Below are positions 7,314 through 15,586 of a DNA stretch of 37,091 bases, piece by piece. A program made the position numbers and the translations under genes. Source of the stretch: an uncultured Actinomycetes bacterium (lineage in GTDB: Bacteria; Actinomycetota; Coriobacteriia; Coriobacteriales; Atopobiaceae); assembly GCA_900318935.1 (NCBI GenBank), contig ONMP01000006.1, positions 1-37,091 on the forward strand. The letters are read 5' to 3'. The notes under the pieces are model-generated. The model did not search any database. It was not told the origin of the DNA and saw only the letters and a program-made list of their open reading frames with translations. The first letter of the stretch is position 1; the number at the start of each line of letters is the position of its first letter.

Positions 7314-9194
7314 CTACCGCAGAATCCTGTTGTCGTTGAGGTCGTAGTAACGCAGGTAGGCGTCTGAATACTTAATCATAAACCAGTTGTATTCCGGATA
7401 GCCGTCATCGCCATTCATCTCAGCATCGATAACATATACCTGTCCGTCGAGGAGCACCTCGACCCAACCGTGATCGCAGTGTGGATTGACTCTACCTGGT
7501 ATCCAGCCAGGCACAACCTTGGCGTCGTAACCAAGTCTGCGCGCCGTCCAACACATAAGCGACGCATAGCGATAGCAATTGCCCGTATGGTTGAGATACA
7601 TTTCCTTGGCATAAGGAATTGACCAGTCCTCCCAATTCGGACCAGGCCAGCGATTCCCCTGAGAATAGGGATAGCTGCTGATGATTTCGTAGGCCCGCCG
7701 AAGTCCGTCGTAGCCCGTTCCCGTCCGCTTTATGAACTGCCCGATCATGGCATCGAGCTCAGCGTCACCGCTCAGCGTGGGATCTTTATCGATGAAGACG
7801 TAGTCGATCCTGCCCGGTGCCGGCCCGCCCTTCGGCACGAGCTTCACCTGCAGCGTCTCCATGCGCTTCGACAGGTTCGTAGTACCCGTACTTTCGCCGT
7901 TCTTTGCCCATCCAAGCCATCCGAAGGTCTGGACCTGGACGCGATACCACACATCAAAATACTGGGCAACCTCACCGGTAAGCTCTATGCATATGGCTTC
8001 GAGGCGCTTGGACTCACCCTCGGTACCCGCAAGGGCACCGTCGGAACGCCAGCCCTGCCAGCCGTAGGTCTGCACGTGGGTGCTGTAGCGTACGCCGCCC
8101 GGCACGTAGTCGTTCGCGAGCTTGGCCTCGAGGGCCTCGAGGCGCTTGGACTCGCCTACGGTGCCCGCCCTCTTGCCGTTCTTGACCCAGTCCTGCCAGC
8201 CGTAGGTCTGCACGTGGGTGCGGTAGGTGATGCCGGGGTTCCTGACGTAGGCCGATGAGCTCGCCGAAGAGACGCCGCCCACGTCCCCGGGCGCATTGCC
8301 ACCCTTGAGTGCAAGGACCACCTGAATCGCCTCGAGACGCCAGGAGAGGCCCGACGTCCCGGCGGTACCGCCGTTCTTCGCCCAATTCGTCCATCCAACC
8401 CGTTGCGCATGGACGCGGTACCATACGTCGTACCTCTTTGCCATGTCGCCCGTCAGCTTGATGCGAATCGCCTCGAGGCGCTTGGACTCGCCGCTCGTGC
8501 CCGACTTCTCGCCGTCCGACACCCAGTCCTGCCAGCCATAGGTCTGCACGTGGGTGCGGTAGCTGATGCCACCAGAAATGCCAGTGTTTCCCTTGAGGGA
8601 GAGCCAGATGGCCTCGAGACGCTTGGACTCGCCGCTCGTGCCTGCGACCGCCCCGTCCTTGCAAGCTTTCTGGTCACCATAGGTCTGAACATGGACACGA
8701 TATGAGACGCTGGGAGCGGTCACTTTGGCAGCGCCCTTTGTGACGACCGCATCAGACTGTGCTTCGAGTCCAGACTGCTCACCCGCTCTGGTCTTTTCCT
8801 TGTCGGACGAGTCTTCGGAGAGTGTCATGCTTTCCAAAGCATCATTCTCGGTGACAGTGGGCTCTAGTGCGTCGTTGGCCTCAATTGGGTCGGATACGAT
8901 GTCAATCGGCTGTTCGTCATCATCTGTCGATGCTGCATTCGCATCGTCCGCAGACATCATTTCAGTGTTCGCCGCCGGCTCAACATCCTTCCCAACCTCT
9001 GTGATGAGCGTGTCCTCATCGGTCGCCACCCGCGAGCTCTCCTCCGAGCTTTCTTCCGTCGCCGCGACCACCGCGCCAAGGCCATCAGCAGTTTCCGCCA
9101 GAGCTTGTACAGGCACGAATCCCATAGCCAGCAAGAGCGACAGCACGAAGGCTGACGCGCGACGCGCTGCATGGAAAGAACGATTTGTACCCAT
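7314..9194 (-). CDS. Secreted ChW-repeat protein with transglutaminase-like domain
   Basis: 626-aa surface protein. Residues 1-34 are a signal peptide ending QALA-ET. An acidic, low-complexity linker runs to about 160. Six ChW (clostridial hydrophobic, conserved Trp) repeats occupy about 164-460, each with H-x-Q-x-x-GW...G and a GESKRLEAI-type end; they fall into two similar groups of three. The C-terminal domain (about 475-626) is transglutaminase-like with a plausible triad Cys540 (GNCYRYA), His575 (DHGWVEV) and Asp590 (VIDAEM). Such domains can be proteases or cross-linking enzymes; which applies is unknown. In the first repeat the conserved Trp is replaced. The ATG follows AAGGG by seven bases. 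It is paralogous to the next upstream gene. Confidence 0.87.
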   Translation of the reverse strand: MGTNRSFHAARRASAFVLSLLLAMGFVPVQALAETADGLGAVVAATEESSEESSRVATDEDTLITEVGKDVEPAANTEMMSADDANAASTDDDEQPIDIVSDPIEANDALEPTVTENDALESMTLSEDSSDKEKTRAGEQSGLEAQSDAVVTKGAAKVTAPSVSYRVHVQTYGDQKACKDGAVAGTSGESKRLEAIWLSLKGNTGISGGISYRTHVQTYGWQDWVSDGEKSGTSGESKRLEAIRIKLTGDMAKRYDVWYRVHAQRVGWTNWAKNGGTAGTSGLSWRLEAIQVVLALKGGNAPGDVGGVSSASSSAYVRNPGITYRTHVQTYGWQDWVKNGKRAGTVGESKRLEALEAKLANDYVPGGVRYSTHVQTYGWQGWRSDGALAGTEGESKRLEAICIELTGEVAQYFDVWYRVQVQTFGWLGWAKNGESTGTTNLSKRMETLQVKLVPKGGPAPGRIDYVFIDKDPTLSGDAELDAMIGQFIKRTGTGYDGLRRAYEIISSYPYSQGNRWPGPNWEDWSIPYAKEMYLNHTGNCYRYASLMCWTARRLGYDAKVVPGWIPGRVNPHCDHGWVEVLLDGQVYVIDAEMNGDDGYPEYNWFMIKYSDAYLRYYDLNDNRILR

Positions 9195-9256
9195 GCATTA
9201 TCCCTTCAATTGAGCCAAAAGTGCTGCTATGGTACCACAAGCAATCCCGAGAGGAA

Positions 9257-11929
9257 TCACCAGTACAAAATACGGTTGTCGTTCAAATCGTAGTAGCCTA
9301 CGCGCGCATCTGCGTACCTGATCATAAACCAATCGTATTCGGGATAGGCATTAGCGCTGTTCAGTTCGGCATCTATCAGGTAATAATGACCATCGAGATA
9401 GACTTCCACCCAGCCATGGTCGATGCGCATCGTATAGACGCCGTGGTTCCACCCCGGCACGACCCTTGCGTCAAAGCCAAGCCTCCGGGCCGTCCAACAC
9501 ATGAGGGAAGCATAGCGATAGCAATTCCCTGTCCCGTTCCGATACATCTCCTTGGCATAGGGGATGGACCACTCTTGCCAATTCGGCCCTGGCCAATGAT
9601 TGCCCTGTGAATAGGGATAGCTGCTGATGATCTCGTAAGCCCTCCGAAGTCCGTCGTAGCCTGTTCCTGTCTGCTGGATGAGCTGGCCTATCATGGCATC
9701 GAGCTCGAGGTCGCCGCTCAGCGTGGGATCCTGGTCTATGAAGGCCTTCTCCGTGCTGCCGGGAGCCGCAGAATCCTTGGGCAGCAACTTGATCTGCATG
9801 CTCTCCATGCGCCTGGAAAGATTCGCCGTACCCGCCTTCGCTCCGTTCTTTGCCCAGCCAAGCCATCCGTAGGTCTGTACGTGGACTCGATACCACACGT
9901 CAAAGTACTGTGACGCCTCGCCTGTAAGCTTGATCTGTATGGCCTCAAGGCGCTTGGATTCGCCCTCGGTACCCGCAAGAGCACCGTTTGTCTTCCAGTC
10001 CTGCCAGCCGTAGGTCTGCACGTGGGTGCGGTAACGTACGGATCCGGCCACATGGTCTGCCGCAAGTTTGACCTCGAGGGCCTCAAGGCGCTTGGATTCG
10101 CCTGAGGTGCCGGCCATCTTGCCGTTTTTGACCCAGTCCTGCCAGCCGTAGGTCTGCACGTGCGTATGGTAGGTGATGCCAGGGTTCCTGATGTAAGTCG
10201 ATGAGCTCGCCGAAGAGATGCCTCCAACGTCGCCAGGCGCATTGCCACCCTTGAGTGCAAGGACCACCTGTATGGCCTCAAGGCGCCACGATAGTCCCGA
10301 CGTGCCCGCAGTCTGGCCGTTCTTCGCCCAATTCGTCCATCCAACCCGTTGTGCATGGACGCGATACCACACATCGTACTTCTTTGCCATAGCATCCGTA
10401 AGCTTGATGCGAATCGCCTCGAGGCGCTTGGACTCACCGCTCGTACCCGACTTCTCGCCGTCCGATACCCAGTCCTGCCAGCCGTAGGTCTGCACGTGGG
10501 TCTGGTACGTGATGCCACCCGATACTGGAAAGCCAGACCCAAGCTTGAGCCAAATCGCCTCCAGGCGCTTGGACTCACCGCTCGTACCGGCAACCGCCCC
10601 GTCCTTCTGTGCGCTCTGGTCACCATAGCTCTGCACGTGGACGCGATAGGTGACACTGGGTGCCACAATCTTGAAACTTGCCTTCTTTGTACCGGTGTAT
10701 GCACCCTTGCCCTTCACTGTGACGGACGCCGTCCCCACCTCGATGTTGTTTGCATACGAGAGCGTATAATCGGTTCCCTCTTTGAGTGTCTTGCCATCCA
10801 GCCTGACCTTCAGCTTGGGCGTGACAGCCGATCCGGTATATGCCTGCTTGCTGATGGATTCTATGGTCGCATCCTTAAGGCTCACCTTAGCAGTCTGAGA
10901 CGAGGCAGACCCGTTCGAGGCGGCTACTCCCTTATCCCCTGAAAGGTCTACGCCCGTATGGATGCCATCGGACGAGTCCGACACAAAGTCAAACGGGAGG
11001 GAGTCATCACCGAATGACCCGTCCTCGTCGTCCAGCTCGATTTCATCCTCGTCTTTTCCTCCAAAGTCATAGTCCTCTCCATCAAGGAAGGGCTCAGGGT
11101 TGTCATCGGGCAGTTCGTCCTCGATGGGCATGAGCAGGAACTGAAGACCATCAACAACGGCTCCCATGTCGCGCGTGCCAGCCGACCCACCGCCAGATGT
11201 CCAGCCTAGCCAGCCGAAATCGCCCGCATGCACGCGGTACCAAATCTCGTAGGGGCATTCCTCCTCTTCGCCGTTGTATACCAACCACGCCTGGAACTCC
11301 TCGAACTCAGACGTATCCAAGGTCGTCCAGTCGTCAGAATTCCCGTCAGAGTCATCGCCATCCTCGGGGTTGTCGTCGTTGTCGTCGTCTTCCCACTCTT
11401 CGTCATCCTCAAGGTCATCCTCGCCGTCGTCAAGGTCCTCGAGGTCCTCGTCGTCAAGGTCCTCGAGGTCCTCGTCGTCAAGGTCCTCAAGGTCCTCGGA
11501 ATCGCTGCCGAGGTCCTCACCGTCGTCCTCGTCCTCTCCGTCCTCGGAATCGCCGTCGCCAAGGTCCTCGCCGTCGTCCTCGTCCTCGCCGTCCCAGTCT
11601 TCCCATTCATCAGGCCAATCTTCGCCAGCAGCCCGAGTCTCCATCATGACCGTGACGTCCACTCCCTCTATGGAATGCTCGATTTGCGTGATGGGATGCG
11701 CGAGCACGTCCTGCTCCTCGTTCGCAACCGCCTCGTCAAGCGAAGACAGCGAACGCCACGCTCCCTCGTCATCAAAGCGATACGAAAAAACAGGCGCCTC
11801 AGCCTCAGGCGTCACAGAACCGCCCTGTATCTCCGTCAAGGCCTCAGCCAGTGCCTGCATGGGCACGAATCCGATAGCGAGCACGAGACTCGCGTATAGC
11901 GCAAACACCCGAATGCATAAACGTCTCAT
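9257..11929 (-). CDS. Large ChW-repeat/transglutaminase-like surface protein with acidic repeats
   Basis: 890-aa paralogue of the downstream 626-aa protein. Signal peptide 1-28 (MRRLCIRVFALYASLVL...ALAEAL). About residues 95-200 are almost pure Asp/Glu with tandem repeats of the type EDLEDLDD. A degenerate ChW unit lies at about 226-266, then a Gly/Asp-rich region, then a small beta-type domain at about 346-423 (QAYTGSAVTPKL...GTDYTLSY...GKGAYTGT) common in surface proteins of this group. Six ChW repeats (about 420-720) and a transglutaminase-like domain follow, with Cys803, His838 and Asp853 at the same spacing as in the paralogue. The ATG at 11929 was preferred because a GGGGGG box sits eight bases upstream; the open frame extends 30 codons further without such a site. 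The acidic block may bind cations or act as a spacer. Confidence 0.87.
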   Translation of the reverse strand: MRRLCIRVFALYASLVLAIGFVPMQALAEALTEIQGGSVTPEAEAPVFSYRFDDEGAWRSLSSLDEAVANEEQDVLAHPITQIEHSIEGVDVTVMMETRAAGEDWPDEWEDWDGEDEDDGEDLGDGDSEDGEDEDDGEDLGSDSEDLEDLDDEDLEDLDDEDLEDLDDGEDDLEDDEEWEDDDNDDNPEDGDDSDGNSDDWTTLDTSEFEEFQAWLVYNGEEEECPYEIWYRVHAGDFGWLGWTSGGGSAGTRDMGAVVDGLQFLLMPIEDELPDDNPEPFLDGEDYDFGGKDEDEIELDDEDGSFGDDSLPFDFVSDSSDGIHTGVDLSGDKGVAASNGSASSQTAKVSLKDATIESISKQAYTGSAVTPKLKVRLDGKTLKEGTDYTLSYANNIEVGTASVTVKGKGAYTGTKKASFKIVAPSVTYRVHVQSYGDQSAQKDGAVAGTSGESKRLEAIWLKLGSGFPVSGGITYQTHVQTYGWQDWVSDGEKSGTSGESKRLEAIRIKLTDAMAKKYDVWYRVHAQRVGWTNWAKNGQTAGTSGLSWRLEAIQVVLALKGGNAPGDVGGISSASSSTYIRNPGITYHTHVQTYGWQDWVKNGKMAGTSGESKRLEALEVKLAADHVAGSVRYRTHVQTYGWQDWKTNGALAGTEGESKRLEAIQIKLTGEASQYFDVWYRVHVQTYGWLGWAKNGAKAGTANLSRRMESMQIKLLPKDSAAPGSTEKAFIDQDPTLSGDLELDAMIGQLIQQTGTGYDGLRRAYEIISSYPYSQGNHWPGPNWQEWSIPYAKEMYRNGTGNCYRYASLMCWTARRLGFDARVVPGWNHGVYTMRIDHGWVEVYLDGHYYLIDAELNSANAYPEYDWFMIRYADARVGYYDLNDNRILYW
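11431..11502 (-). repeat. 24-bp tandem repeats encoding acidic octapeptides
   Basis: Three head-to-tail copies of a 24-bp unit starting CAAGGTCCTCGAGG (two exact at 11431-11454 and 11455-11478, a third partial and diverged). They encode DLEDLDDE-type octapeptides within the large ChW protein. Longer, less exact Asp/Glu/Gly repeats continue to about 11600. Being a multiple of three, copy-number change would keep the frame and vary the length of the acidic stalk. Confidence 0.8.
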
Positions 11930-11974
11930 CGCCATTTCCCCCCGCTCGAAAAGCCGTGTTAGTACGAATGTTAT

Positions 11975-11991
11975 TGTACACCCAATGTACA
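11975..11991. promoter_or_regulatory. TGTACA-N5-TGTACA operator-like site
   Basis: Two TGTACA hexamers at 11975-11980 and 11986-11991 are separated by five bases, in the leader about 45-60 bases upstream of the large ChW protein start. TGTACA is its own reverse complement, so the site is both a direct and an inverted repeat. The position fits a regulator binding site near the promoter. No regulator gene is present nearby. Confidence 0.35.
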
Positions 11992-12011
11992 TCCTTAAGC
12001 TGAACATAAAG

Positions 12012-12038
12012 AGAGGCACCTCCTATGGAAGTGCCCCT
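12012..12038 (-). terminator. Terminator of the GH13-GH77 fusion gene
   Basis: A 12-bp stem (12012-12023 with 12027-12038, two G-U pairs in RNA) and a 3-base loop, followed on the minus strand by the T-rich CTTTATGTT. It is 26 bases past the stop codon at 12065 of the glucan hydrolase/glucanotransferase gene and separates that gene from the large ChW protein. Confidence 0.65.
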
Positions 12039-12064
12039 GCTAGCACTGGCGTTTATGCCGTTCG

Positions 12065-15000
12065 CTATTCTTTGCGCGCGCGCCCAGAATCGTTGGCAAG
12101 CGATGCGAGGTACTGCGTGGAAGCGGCGACGGCATTGCCATCAGCACGCCAAGACCAGTTGTTCTCCGCCACGCCCGGGACGTTCATACGGGCCTCATCG
12201 CCGAGAACGAGGACATCCTGCAACGGCACGATCACCACATCGGCACTGGAGTGCAGGCACTTCCCCATGATTTCGCGGTACACGTCATCGGTGTGTTCAA
12301 ACGGCCACTTGTTGCGGATCCAACCAACGAGCGTCTGCGTGTCATGTGTGCTCGGATAGCAAATCTTGTCCGGCGCGGGCACGTATCCCTGACGCACGTC
12401 TTCGTTGTAGAACTGCACAACGTCCATGCCGGGGAAGCCCGTTAGCGCGACCAGGAACCGCACGGCCGGGGTGATGGTACCCAGGTCCTCACCTATGAAG
12501 GGCAGGTCGCCCAGACGCTCGTGCGCCACACGGAAGAGGTCGACTCCCGGACCGAAGTTCCACAACCCTTCGAGCGCACCACGACCACCAGGGATGTTGT
12601 AATACGAAGAGAAGCCGAGGAAGTGATCGAGGCGCACGAAGTCATAGAGCTCCAACATGCGCTCCAAACGACGCATCCACCAGTCGTAACCGCTCTTGCG
12701 CAGCACATCCCAACGGAAGGTCGGATTGCCCCAAATTTGGCCGTCCTTGGCGAAGTCATCAGGTGGGCATCCCGCGACGCCGGCCGGTGTGCCGTCCTCC
12801 TGCAAGGAGAATATCTCGCGTTCAGCCCACACGTCACTGGAGTCGGCGCTCACGTACATCGGCATATCGCCGACAATCTGGATGCCACGCTCGTTGGCAT
12901 AGGCATGCAGCTCGTCCCATTGCTTCTGAAATACGTATTGCGCGCGACGGTGCGTTTCTGCAGCAGGCGCCAGACTACCTTCGTCCACAATCCCCGGTCG
13001 GTACTCCCGGTAGTTCTCCGGCCATAGATGCCAGGGCACCTCCTCACCCACGAACTCCTTGATGGCTTGGAACGCCACATAGGGCTCCAACCAGTCAGCG
13101 TTCTTTTTGCAGAACGCCTTGTAATCGGAATCGTCCTCAAGGCCCTCGACGAGCTTGTCAAGCTTGGTCTGGAAGCCCTCAATGAGGTAGGGATTACCAG
13201 CAAACGCCGAGAGACCCGCATACGGAGAGCCGAATTCGTCAGTGGGATTGACGGGCAGCACCTGCCAGTAGGTCTGCCCCGCTTTCGCGAGAACGTCTAC
13301 GAAACGCTTTGCGGGCTCGCCCATCGTGCCCTGCTCTCCATCATTGGGCAGGCTCGTGATGTGACAGATAACGCCCATTCCGCGCTTCATGGGTTGCTGC
13401 AGACGCTTCCCGTCGTGGAAATAGAGCACGGAGGTACCGAGAGGCCATAGATGGACCGCACAGGTCTGTCCGTCGTCAGAAATCCGCGGCTTCTTGCCCT
13501 GAACGATGTCATCCACCTCGCTGGCGTGCATCGGTACGCTTACGGTATGCTCGTTCTTGAGAGACGCATTGGCAAGCACGCATACCGTCACACCGTCAAG
13601 CGAACGCGTGAAGGCAAAGACGTCATCGTTGATTGCAAACGGACGGAAGTCGCCGTCGGCAAAGACCTCGGGTAGCGACTTGCGCACCGCAATGGCATTG
13701 CGATAGATCGTGCGGCAATTCTCGTCCTCATGGCCCCATGGATAGGTACCGCGGTTATAAGGATCGGTGTAGCCCTCCATACCGGCTTCGTCACCATAGT
13801 AGACGCACGGCACGCCCGGCATCGTCATCTGCAAGAGGGCCGCAACCCAAAGGCGGCTTACCGCAAGGCTGCGCTGCCCCTCAGGCAGTCGATAGTCACG
13901 GCGCTGCTCTTCCGAGAGGGTCTCTTTGGCCGGAGCGTCACCCAACATGGTGAGCACACGCTCGCGGTCGTGACTTCCCAGCAGGTTGAGACAGCTGAGG
14001 AACGCCTCGCGCGGATAGTTCTCGTAGAGCTCTTCCATGCGATCCGCGACGTTGACCGCCGTGATTTTGTTTGTGAGGAAGTCGAGCAACGAGCTGCGGA
14101 AGGGGTAGTTCATGACGCCGTCAAGTTCAGAACCCTGCAGATATTGACGCAGCTCTCCATAGCTCACCTTGTGGGATGCATCCTCCCACACCTCGCCGAT
14201 TACAAGCGCGTCGGGCTTCTCGGCCAGCGCGGCCTCCTTGATGGCGGCAATGAAGTCGTCAGGTAGCTCATCAGCGACATCAAGGCGCCAACCAGCCGCT
14301 CCCAAACGCAGCCACGTGCGCACAACGCCGTCTTCGCCACAGATGAAGTCACGGTATGACTGGGCGTCCTCGTCCACATCAGGCAGATCGTCCACGCCCC
14401 ACCAGCACTGGTACTCGCCGTCATCGGCTGCGCCAAGCTTGAACCAAGTCGCATAGGGGCTGTCCGATCCTTGGAATGCTCCGACCTCAGGATAGTTCCC
14501 GTACTTGTTGAAGTAGCGCGAGTCGCATCCCGTATGATTGAAGACGCCATCCAAGATGATGGATATGCCCATCTCACGCGCCTCGTCGCACAGGCGCACG
14601 AAGGTCTGTTTGTCGCCAAGCATCGGGTCTATGACCATGTAGTCGCCTGTGTCGTAGCGATGGTTGCTCGCCGCTTCAAATATGGGGTTGAGGTAGATGA
14701 CAGAGATGCCCATCGACTTAAGGTAGGGCAATTTCTCGCGAACGCCATCCAAGTTGCCGCCATAGAAATCCCAGGTGGAGATCCGTCCGTACTGGTCCTT
14801 GTCGTAGGTAGGTGCAACGAACCAGTCATCCACGAGACGGCGGCCCGGTCCATTGCGATGATGGTCAAGGCTCGACTGGGCAAGCTCGCGCCAACCTTCT
14901 CCGCGTTCAAAGCGATCAGGGAAAACCTGATACACAATGCCATGTTGATACCACAGGGGCCGAACCTCACGCGGCTCATATACCGTAATCTGGTACGAGC

Positions 15001-15349
15001 GTGGCTCGCCGGCTGCAAAGGTGCCCTCGCCTACGCTGCACTCGTTGCGTGCGCCATAGCGCCAAACAGTGCCATCATCAGCGGTAAGGTTGAAGTAGTA
15101 CCACATGATCTGCGTCTTCTCGGGCGTGAAGGTGCCCACGAGCCGCACGACACGTTCGCCGTTCTCCTCACGTACCTCCGGCTTCATGGGATACAGCGTC
15201 TCACCCTCGCCGTCCACCCAGATACGTATCTGGCCCTGAGGGCTCTCCTCGTCGCGAACGTCAATGGCCAAGGTAACAGACTCGCCAAGAGGGCAGGCGC
15301 CAAACGGTGTGCGATAGATGCTGTCGGTTGTGATGTGTGTTGCTCTCAC
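12065..15349 (-). CDS. GH13 alpha-glucan hydrolase fused to GH77 4-alpha-glucanotransferase
   Basis: 1094-aa two-enzyme protein for glycogen or maltodextrin use. Residues 1-120 look like the beta-sandwich domain of neopullulanase/cyclomaltodextrinase-type enzymes. The GH13 barrel follows, with DGVFNH, GWRLDVADE (nucleophile Asp357), VIGEVWE (acid Glu386) and GSHDRER (Asp461). From about residue 655 the MalQ-type GH77 domain begins (GMGVICHITSLP), with VRLDHFLGFS (nucleophile Asp908), IGEDLGT (Glu954) and PSTHDTQT. All six catalytic acids are therefore present. The first half would cut alpha-1,4 (possibly alpha-1,6) bonds and the second would transfer glucan segments. The start is GTG, eight bases after GGGAGG. 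It lies downstream of glgP-glgC-glgD-glgA on the same strand but beyond two hairpins, so it may have its own promoter. Confidence 0.93.
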   Translation of the reverse strand: MRATHITTDSIYRTPFGACPLGESVTLAIDVRDEESPQGQIRIWVDGEGETLYPMKPEVREENGERVVRLVGTFTPEKTQIMWYYFNLTADDGTVWRYGARNECSVGEGTFAAGEPRSYQITVYEPREVRPLWYQHGIVYQVFPDRFERGEGWRELAQSSLDHHRNGPGRRLVDDWFVAPTYDKDQYGRISTWDFYGGNLDGVREKLPYLKSMGISVIYLNPIFEAASNHRYDTGDYMVIDPMLGDKQTFVRLCDEAREMGISIILDGVFNHTGCDSRYFNKYGNYPEVGAFQGSDSPYATWFKLGAADDGEYQCWWGVDDLPDVDEDAQSYRDFICGEDGVVRTWLRLGAAGWRLDVADELPDDFIAAIKEAALAEKPDALVIGEVWEDASHKVSYGELRQYLQGSELDGVMNYPFRSSLLDFLTNKITAVNVADRMEELYENYPREAFLSCLNLLGSHDRERVLTMLGDAPAKETLSEEQRRDYRLPEGQRSLAVSRLWVAALLQMTMPGVPCVYYGDEAGMEGYTDPYNRGTYPWGHEDENCRTIYRNAIAVRKSLPEVFADGDFRPFAINDDVFAFTRSLDGVTVCVLANASLKNEHTVSVPMHASEVDDIVQGKKPRISDDGQTCAVHLWPLGTSVLYFHDGKRLQQPMKRGMGVICHITSLPNDGEQGTMGEPAKRFVDVLAKAGQTYWQVLPVNPTDEFGSPYAGLSAFAGNPYLIEGFQTKLDKLVEGLEDDSDYKAFCKKNADWLEPYVAFQAIKEFVGEEVPWHLWPENYREYRPGIVDEGSLAPAAETHRRAQYVFQKQWDELHAYANERGIQIVGDMPMYVSADSSDVWAEREIFSLQEDGTPAGVAGCPPDDFAKDGQIWGNPTFRWDVLRKSGYDWWMRRLERMLELYDFVRLDHFLGFSSYYNIPGGRGALEGLWNFGPGVDLFRVAHERLGDLPFIGEDLGTITPAVRFLVALTGFPGMDVVQFYNEDVRQGYVPAPDKICYPSTHDTQTLVGWIRNKWPFEHTDDVYREIMGKCLHSSADVVIVPLQDVLVLGDEARMNVPGVAENNWSWRADGNAVAASTQYLASLANDSGRARKE

Positions 15350-15448
15350 GTGGATGCCCTCCCGATGTTATGTATGAGGTACAGATTTTGTAGATGGTAG
15401 CAGTGTTTGCACGTTTGGGCTAGACCTAAGTTTTCGATGATTGCTCAG

Positions 15449-15490
15449 GCTGGGGGGTGCTGGGGGGACAGTCCCCCAGTACCCCCCAGC
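15449..15490. repeat. REP-like GC-rich palindrome, copy 1
   Basis: An 18-bp stem (15449-15466 with 15473-15490, one G-T pair) with six-base loop. It shares the core CTGGGGGGACAGTCC with a second palindrome at 21870-21911. It lies between glgA and the GH13-GH77 gene. Shared sequence at two distant intergenic sites suggests a dispersed repeat family rather than a plain terminator. Confidence 0.7.
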
Positions 15491-15505
15491 ACCCGGATAG
15501 ACACG

Positions 15506-15540
15506 GAATCGGGCGAACCCTCATAGGATTCGCCCGATTC
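15506..15540 (-). terminator. Hairpin downstream of glgA
   Basis: A perfect 12-bp stem, GAATCGGGCGAA at 15506-15517 and TTCGCCCGATTC at 15529-15540, with an 11-base loop, 47 bases after the glgA stop. On the minus strand no strong T run follows. It is the likely 3' end of the glgP-glgC-glgD-glgA transcript, though read-through to the next gene is possible. Confidence 0.6.
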
Positions 15541-15586
15541 GTCAGACCTTATGTCGCGGCCCTTACGTTGAGCCTATCTGGACGTG

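Noticed and set aside
7815..10665. Regularly spaced repeats suggestive of an array
   Set aside because: They are protein-coding ChW repeats in frame, not CRISPR repeats with unique spacers.
11274..12359. 361-codon plus-strand frame rich in Ser
   Set aside because: It is the reverse reading of the Asp/Glu repeat block and runs across two minus-strand genes and their terminator.
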